DNA of 60,042 nucleotides, from positions 459,427-519,468 of the forward strand of contig NZ_LITU01000081.1 of NCBI RefSeq assembly GCF_001280595.1, given 5' to 3'. Source of the stretch: Paenibacillus xylanivorans. Lineage in GTDB: Bacteria; Bacillota; Bacilli; Paenibacillales; Paenibacillaceae. Positions 57,685 through 60,042 of the stretch are shown here, one piece after another. A model generated the notes under the pieces. That model was not told the DNA's origin. It worked only from the letters and a program-made list of their open reading frames with translations, and searched no databases. Each line of letters begins with the position of its first letter. The first letter of the stretch is position 1. A program made the translations under genes and the position numbers.

Positions 57685-60042
57685 ATGAAGACGGATTTAC
57701 CGATACAGCAGATTATTCCTGAGCTGAGGCAGTTATTTCAGGATAAGGATACAGGTGTATTAATTGCGGAGCCGGGTGCGGGCAAAACGACTGTTGTTCC
57801 GCTGGCTTTGTTGGAGGAGCCATGGGTTGAAGGACGGAAAATTATTATGCTGGAGCCCCGCAGACTCGCCGCTCGCTCGGCAGCTGCACGAATGGCGGCT
57901 TCACTTGGTGAAAAGGCAGGACAGACGGTAGGGTATCGGGTGCGGATGGATACTCGGGTAAGCCAATCCACTCGTATTGAAGTAGTGACAGAAGGTGTAT
58001 TGACCCGAATGCTTCAACAGGACCAGGGACTGGAAGATACGGCGATGATTATCTTTGATGAGTTTCATGAGCGGCATCTGCATGGTGACCTTGGTTTGGC
58101 GCTTGCACTTGAATCCCGGGCCATGCTGCGTCCGGATCTGAAACTGCTGGTGATGTCGGCCACGCTGGACCCTGCTCCTGTCTGTGCTTTGCTTGGCGAG
58201 GGAACCAGATGGATTGACTGTCCTGGACGAACGTTTCCGGTGGAAACTCGATATGTATCCAAACCGGCATACGAGCAGATCGAGACTTTTACAGCTCAGG
58301 CCGTCGTTAAAGCACTGGCAGAACAGGAAGGGGATGTGCTGGTTTTCCTACCGGGTGCAAAAGAAATCCATCGCACAGAGCGAGAACTGTCAAACCTCAT
58401 GCTTCCTGCTTATGTTCAGGTACATTCTCTATATGGCAGCATGCCTGTAGAACGGCAGGATGAAGCTGTGCGACCCGCAAATGAAGGTGAACGTAAGGTT
58501 GTGCTGTCCACTTCCATTGCTGAATCCAGTCTAACCTTAGCTGGGGTCAAAGTCGTGGTGGATGCGGGGCTGAGCCGTGCATCGATGTTCTCGCCGCGGA
58601 CAGGCATGAGTCGGCTGGTTACCCTGCCGGTGTCCAAGGCGTCAGCCGATCAGCGGCGGGGGCGCGCGGGAGGGGTTGCACCGGGCGTGTGTTACCGGCT
58701 ATGGAGCGAAGAGGCCCATGGTGCGCTGCCTGAGGCAGCAAAGCCCGAGATTGTCTCCGCGGACCTTGCGCCGCTGGCGCTGGAGCTTGCGGCCTGGGGT
58801 GTACAGTCCCCTGCAGAGCTGCAGTGGCTGGACACCCCGCCTGATGCCGCCTACGGCCAGGCACAGGCGCTGCTGCGCCAGCTGGGCGGCCTGGACGATG
58901 CAGGCCGCATCACGCCCTTAGGGCGGCGGATGAACACGCTAGGCGTGCATCCGCGACTGGCCAGCATGCTGCTCCGCGCGGCGGAGCTTGGGCTGGCCAG
59001 CTACGCCAGCATGCTGGCGGCACTGCTGCAGGAGCCTGCCGGCCTCCGCAGCAGTGGCAGTGCAGGCGCGGGCACCGACCTGCGCTCGCGCGTGGAAGCG
59101 CTGCTGACTGCGGACAGCAGCGGCATGCCGCAAGCGGCAGCGTCTGTCGCAGACGTCGCTGCCGTGCGGCGCATGCTCCAGGAGAGCCGCCAGCTGCGCT
59201 CGGCGCTCGGCCCGGCGGCCGATCCGGTACGGACGGATGAGGACAGCTGCGGATGGCTGCTGTCCTTCGCTTATCCGGACCGAATCGGGCAACGCCGGGA
59301 GGACGGCCGCTATCTGCTGAGCAGCGGCCGCGGAGTGCGGCTCGCAGCGACAGAATCGCTGAGCCGTTCAGCTTATCTGGTCGCAGCCGAGGCCGACGAC
59401 CAGGGCGCGGATGCGCGCATCCTGCTCGCTGCGCCAGTGCAGGAGAAGAGATTGCTGGACTTTGGTCCACATCTGCTGCATGAAGAAGTGGAGGTAGCCT
59501 GGGATCGAAACACTCGCAGTGTGCGTGCGCATAAAAGGCTGCGAATTGGAGCCATTACGTTGAAAGAGGGCAGCATTGCACACCCATCCGAAGATCAGGT
59601 GCTGGAAGCACTGCTCTCAGGAATACGCATCGAAGGGTTGGATTGTCTGCCTTGGACAAAATCATCGCGGCAGTTGGCGGACAGGATGCGGTTTTTGCAT
59701 CATCATTTGCCGGAGTGGCCTGATCTCATTGAAGATGATCTGACGGAAGAATTGGCCGAGCATCTTAGCCCTTTTCTGACAGGCATGCGATCTGCTGCAG
59801 ATCTCAAGAGATTGTCGATGCAGGATGTATTGCTCGGCGGACTGAGCTGGGAACAGCGACAGCAATTGGATCGTGAAGCTCCTACACATATTCAGGTGCC
59901 CAGTGGTTCGCGCATTCCTGTGGATTACAGTCGTCCTGAAGATCCTACGTTCGCGGTGAGACTGCAGGAGATGTTTGGACAGCAGGAGACCCCGCGTATT
60001 GGCGGTGGTCGAGTACCACTGACCATACAATTGCTGTCCCCA
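57685..60042 (+). CDS. hrpB: ATP-dependent helicase HrpB, 3' end beyond the window
   Basis: An open frame of 786 codons with no stop before the window edge. It is a DEAH-type helicase of the HrpB family: EPGAGKTTVVPL (Walker A), FDEFHERHLHGD (DEFH box), MSATLDP, STSIAESSLTL and QRRGRAGG. The C-terminal HrpB domain follows, and the last residues here (GGGRVPLTIQLLSP) match the family end region, so only a short tail is missing. The ATG follows TTAGGAGAGATGAG. A GC-rich stretch of about 850 bases (58640-59480) lies inside the gene without a frame break. Confidence 0.93.
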   Translation, partial: MKTDLPIQQIIPELRQLFQDKDTGVLIAEPGAGKTTVVPLALLEEPWVEGRKIIMLEPRRLAARSAAARMAASLGEKAGQTVGYRVRMDTRVSQSTRIEVVTEGVLTRMLQQDQGLEDTAMIIFDEFHERHLHGDLGLALALESRAMLRPDLKLLVMSATLDPAPVCALLGEGTRWIDCPGRTFPVETRYVSKPAYEQIETFTAQAVVKALAEQEGDVLVFLPGAKEIHRTERELSNLMLPAYVQVHSLYGSMPVERQDEAVRPANEGERKVVLSTSIAESSLTLAGVKVVVDAGLSRASMFSPRTGMSRLVTLPVSKASADQRRGRAGGVAPGVCYRLWSEEAHGALPEAAKPEIVSADLAPLALELAAWGVQSPAELQWLDTPPDAAYGQAQALLRQLGGLDDAGRITPLGRRMNTLGVHPRLASMLLRAAELGLASYASMLAALLQEPAGLRSSGSAGAGTDLRSRVEALLTADSSGMPQAAASVADVAAVRRMLQESRQLRSALGPAADPVRTDEDSCGWLLSFAYPDRIGQRREDGRYLLSSGRGVRLAATESLSRSAYLVAAEADDQGADARILLAAPVQEKRLLDFGPHLLHEEVEVAWDRNTRSVRAHKRLRIGAITLKEGSIAHPSEDQVLEALLSGIRIEGLDCLPWTKSSRQLADRMRFLHHHLPEWPDLIEDDLTEELAEHLSPFLTGMRSAADLKRLSMQDVLLGGLSWEQRQQLDREAPTHIQVPSGSRIPVDYSRPEDPTFAVRLQEMFGQQETPRIGGGRVPLTIQLLSP

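Noticed and set aside
58910..59470. A 186-residue minus-strand ORF, plus others, in the GC-rich part of hrpB
   Set aside because: High GC removes stop codons in all frames. The plus-strand frame is an unmistakable helicase and the minus-strand ORFs lack ribosome sites.

Overview
The window looks like a chromosomal segment of a Paenibacillus-type, endospore-forming member of the Bacillales. The evidence is the Bacillus-like gene order ymfH-ymfI-ymfJ-ymfK-rodZ-pgsA-cinA-recA-recX-rny-ymdB-spoVS-miaB-ricA, a T-box leader before argS, a bacillithiol-disulfide-reductase-like gene (ypdA), a heterodimeric BmrC/BmrD-type drug exporter, and strong Shine-Dalgarno sites throughout. No tRNA, rRNA, CRISPR array or intact insertion sequence was seen.

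Layout. 1-16.7 kb is the conserved core block: EF-P modification, RodZ morphogenesis, phosphatidylglycerolphosphate synthesis, SOS recombination (recA with a LexA box, then recX), RNase Y, YmdB, SpoVS (with a good sigma-H-type promoter), a dipeptidase, PduL, MiaB and RicA. 16.9-20.5 kb holds a hotdog thioesterase and an NAD-salvage cluster (NrtR-like Nudix regulator, nicotinamidase, nicotinate phosphoribosyltransferase) with a palindrome inside its promoter. 20.8-25.5 kb has a frame-broken membrane-protein gene, an oxidoreductase, a lipoprotein, moaB, a histidine-rich COG0523 metallochaperone and a cysteine-rich copper-binding protein. 25.5-30.9 kb has T-box-argS, an ABC transporter pair, a HEPN-like protein and a YdcF protein. 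31-37 kb (minus strand) has a TetR regulator with DUF4097 and small membrane proteins, then bmrC-bmrD behind a leader peptide and an attenuator-like terminator. 37-45.3 kb is mixed housekeeping and stress genes, including ypdA, an ArsR-DUF2087 regulator with a palindromic operator, a second-copy-like RsgA preceded by a structured short-ORF transcript, an L,D-transpeptidase, a GNAT enzyme and an aldehyde dehydrogenase.

The most unusual region is 46.4-56.6 kb, a compact type VII secretion-like locus. Its order is an EsaB/YukD ubiquitin-like protein, a large FtsK/SpoIIIE ATPase (EssC-like but without FHA domains), an unknown 276-residue protein that may be an EspG-like chaperone, a long WXG100-like protein, a classical WXG100 substrate with its own promoter and terminator, a transmembrane Ser/Thr-kinase-like protein with a charged coiled-coil outer stalk, a VWA/MIDAS protein and a PP2C phosphatase. 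EsaA, EssA and a canonical EssB are not in the window. The arrangement suggests a secretion machine switched by reversible phosphorylation.

After it come an SDR gene and hrpB, which runs off the right edge. Function assignments rest on motifs and family knowledge only; no database search was possible.
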